Below, piece by piece: positions 61,259 through 64,000 of a DNA stretch of 64,000 nt (position 1 is the stretch's first letter; each line of letters opens with the position of its first letter). The position numbers and the translations under genes are program-made. Source of the DNA: Paulinella micropora (Eukaryota; Cercozoa; Imbricatea; Euglyphida; Paulinellidae); assembly GCA_019918135.1 (NCBI GenBank), contig WBZZ01004767.1, positions 65,001 to 129,000 on the forward strand, read 5' to 3'. Below the pieces are notes generated by a model, which was not told the DNA's origin, searched no databases, and saw only the letters and a program-made list of their open reading frames with translations.

Positions 61259-62765
61259 ACTAGGGGCTGCGCCAACACCTGAAAGGATGGTTTGCGGTGC
61301 GCTTCGCGCAACCCCCCCCCCCCCCCCCCCCCCACTCTCGGGCTGGGGTTCCCGGGGGGAGGGCCCCCCAGACCCCCTCTTTCCCGTCGACAGGGTACGT
61401 TCAATTGTCGGAGGTTCCAGCAGAACGCAAGTGTAACCTCTGGTGGCACAAAAACCTAAAATCTCTGGTTTTTGTGCTATCTCCGAAGAGAGCGCACCTA
61501 GAGGTGTCGGGTACACCAAACATCAGCCTCAAACTCCCTCGGGTTTGCGCAAACGGCGCCTGGTGGCGCCAAAACCTCAATTTCCCGGTGTGTAGGCCAC
61601 CTGGCGCCACAATTTTTATATTTTCGAAGAGAGCTCATCGAGAAGTGTCAGATACACCAAATATCAGCCCTCTGGTGTGCGCAAACGGCGGCTGGTGGCA
61701 CAAGACCTCAATTTTCTGGTGTGGGTGCCACCCGCGACCAGAACTGGCACGTACAATCGCCGGGCTGAGGTTCCCGGGGGAGAGCCCCCCGGACTCTCCC
61801 TTCCCCGTCGACAGGGTACGTTCAATTGCCGGAGGGCGCCTGGTGGGACAAGACCTCAATTTTCTGGTTTGGGTGCCACCCGCGACCAAAACGGGTACGT
61901 ACAATCGCCGGGCTGGGGCTCCCGGGGGGAGGGCCCGTCGACAGGGTACGTTCAATTGCCGGAGGCACCGGCAAGTACTGCTAAAAAACAAGGAAATTTG
62001 GTATTCAGGACACTCCCCTGACGCAAATATTTGCGTGAATTCCCAAAAAATCATACCAACATCAAGATCTAGTCTGCTGCTATTCACCCTGCGAATATGA
62101 GCTCCCAACTCCTCCTGGTTCCCACAAACCATGATTATTCCGATGGCAGAAAATTGGCTTTAAAAAAAAAAACCGGAATTTCGGCATTCAGGACACTCCC
62201 CTAACGCAAATATTTGCGTGAATTCCAAAATAACTATATCAGCATCAAGATCGAGTCTGGGGCTAGCCACCCTGTCAATATGAGCTCCCAACTCCTGGTT
62301 CACACAAACCATGATTTATTCCGACGAGGATGCAGAAAATAGGCTAAAAAAACAAAGAATTTTCGCATTCAGGACACTCCCCTAACGCAAATATTTGTGT
62401 GAATTTCAAAGAATCTATATCAGCATCAACATCGAGTCTGGGGCTAGACACCCTGCAAATATGAGCTCCCAACTCCTCCTGGTTCACACAAACCATGATT
62501 TATGCCGACAGGGGTGCAAAAGAAAGAAGGAATTTTGGCATTCAGAACACTGCCCTAACGCAAATATTGCGTGAATTCCAAAAAAATCATATCAGCATCA
62601 AGATCGAGTTCCAATATGAGCTCCCAACTCCTCCTGGTTCCCACAAACCATGATTTATTACGACAGGGGTGCGGAAATGGGTGGGTGGGTGGGGGGGTAC
62701 GCAATTTCCATTTTCCCCCTCCCCCCATGCCCCCCACCCCCTACTCCAACACCTTTCAGCGATAA
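61259..62765. repeat. Composite repeat D, copy 4
   Basis: Same order as 56,635-57,845 (GCGCCAACACCTGAAAGG, C-run, CCCGTCGACAGGGTACGTTC, GTGTCAGATACACC) with four ~175-bp units at 61,975-62,690. Confidence 0.75.
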
Positions 62766-62786
62766 TAATAATATAATAATAATAAT

Positions 62787-63018
62787 AGTGCTTCTCTGTC
62801 AATGGCTGATGCATTTCTGCACATGCGCCTCCATCGTCTCACCCGTGAGGGGAGTACGAAGAATTGACGATAGGCTCTAATGACACCCCCGCAAGGGCGG
62901 TTCCAACACTTCCAGACGGACCGGTATGTTCAATGAAAATACTGGTGGCACCGACGGGAATCGAACTGGCGACAGGGCCCAGATGGTAGAACTTGACCAC
63001 TGGGCTATCACGGTGTCC
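62787..63018 (-). repeat. tRNA-derived SINE, copy 12, short form
   Basis: Complete head and tail, single internal repeat. Confidence 0.9.
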
Positions 63019-63086
<68 letters not shown>

Positions 63087-63087
<1 letters not shown>

Positions 63088-63222
63088 GTGCTTCTCTGTC
63101 AATGGCTGATGCAAATCTGCACATGCGCCTCCATCGTCTCACCCGTGAGGGGAGTACGAAGAATTGACGATAGGCTCTAATGACACCCCCGCACGGGCAG
63201 TTCCAACACTTCCAGACGGACC

Positions 63223-63226
<4 letters not shown>
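63087..63226 (-). repeat. tRNA-derived SINE, copy 13, truncated
   Basis: Head missing; stops at ACCGGTA and continues as (AAT)n. Confidence 0.85.
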
Positions 63227-63276
<50 letters not shown>

Positions 63277-63277
<1 letters not shown>

Positions 63278-63543
63278 GTGCTTCTCTGTCAATGGCTGAT
63301 GCATTTCTGCACATGCGCCTCCATCGTCTCACCCGTGAGGGGAGTACGAAGAATTGAATAAGCTCTAATGACACCCCCGCAAGGGCAGTTCCAACACTTC
63401 CAGACGGGCCGGTATGTTCAATGAAAATACTGGTCCAGAAATAGACCGGTATGTTCAATGAAAATACTGGTGGCACCGACGGGAATCGAACTGGCGACAG
63501 GGCCCAGATGGTAGAACTTGACCACTGGGCTATCACGGTGTCC
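63277..63543 (-). repeat. tRNA-derived SINE, copy 14, full length
   Basis: Long form with CCAGAAATAGACC, a 4-bp deletion near GAATTGAATAAGC. Confidence 0.9.
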
Positions 63544-63576
<33 letters not shown>

Positions 63577-63577
<1 letters not shown>

Positions 63578-63845
63578 GTGCTTCTCTGTCAATGGCTGAT
63601 GCATTTCTGCACATGCGCCTCCATCGTCTCACCCGTGAGGGGAGTACGAAGAATTGACGATAAGCTCTAATGACACCCCCGCAAGGGCAGTTCCAACACT
63701 TCCAGACGGGCCGGTATGTTCAATGAAAATACTGGTCCAGAAATAGACCGGTATGTTCAGTGAAAATACTGGTGGCACCGACGGGAATCGAACTGGCGAC
63801 AGGGCCCAGATGGTAGAACTTGACCACTGGGCTATCACGGTGTCC
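63577..63845 (-). repeat. tRNA-derived SINE, copy 15, full length
   Basis: Long form with CCAGAAATAGACC, joined head-to-tail to copies 14 and 16 by (AAT)n of about 30 bp. Confidence 0.9.
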
Positions 63846-63875
<30 letters not shown>

Positions 63876-63876
<1 letters not shown>

Positions 63877-64000
63877 GTGCTTCTCTGTCAATGGCTGATG
63901 CAAATCTGCACATGCGCCTCCATCGTCTCACTCGTGAGGGGAGTACGAAGATTTGACGATAGGCTCTAATGACACCCCCGCACGGGCAGTTCCAACACTT
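63876..64000 (-). repeat. tRNA-derived SINE, copy 16, runs off the window
   Basis: 3' part with the GCAAATCTGC variant; the rest is beyond the end. Confidence 0.85.

Overview
The window is nuclear DNA of a eukaryote. It contains spliceosomal introns (50 and 411 nt in a KH-domain gene at 50.3-51.8 kb), Ty1/copia and Ty3/gypsy retroelements, tRNA-derived SINEs and long microsatellites. The lineage cannot be fixed from sequence alone; an invertebrate or a protist is possible. No bacterial operon structure, rRNA gene or CRISPR array is visible.

Layout: 0.2-1.1 kb is an 11-bp minisatellite. 1.2-3.8 kb is a decayed copia-like gag/MYND/protease region on the minus strand. 4.7-7.71 kb is the 5' half of a decayed copia element on the plus strand, and its 3' half (RT/RNase H) lies inverted at 27.48-21.9 kb, interrupted by a non-autonomous LTR element at 23,718-27,323. 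7.71-12.4 kb and 27.48-46.58 kb are two parts of one strikingly G+C-rich, gene-dense island. 12.4-20.1 kb is a Ty3/gypsy element. 46.6-48.8 kb is host or retroelement debris, 50.3-51.8 kb is the KH gene, 51.8-52.9 kb is trinucleotide microsatellite, and 53-64 kb is an array of SINEs and other repeats joined by (AAT)n.

The island looks like an endogenised large-DNA-virus-like segment, from gene content only. It carries three kinase-like proteins (one apparently catalytic, one with a minimal catalytic loop, one dead), a RecD/Pif1-type SF1 helicase with frameshifts, a PD-(D/E)XK-type nuclease, a RING-H2 protein, two different MYND-finger proteins (one duplicated), a candidate Ulp1/adenain-order cysteine protease, and novel Cys-rich proteins. 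Coding regions use almost only G or C at third positions, several genes end at AATAAA/ATTAAA signals, and at least two genes appear to have very short introns. Spacers carry long G or C homopolymers. No capsid, DNA polymerase or packaging gene is recognised here, so virus family is open (herpes-like, nimavirus-like or a GC-rich giant-virus relative are all possible).

The key structural result is that one inversion of 7,711-27,483, between 8-bp near-matching sites in the copia element and in a MYND gene, explains both hybrid junctions. Undoing it makes the copia element and the island each continuous. Before that, a direct tandem duplication of about 2.66 kb copied the end of the Cys-rich gene, the MYND gene and the start of the helicase, creating a helicase/Cys-rich chimera at 28.5-29.7 kb.
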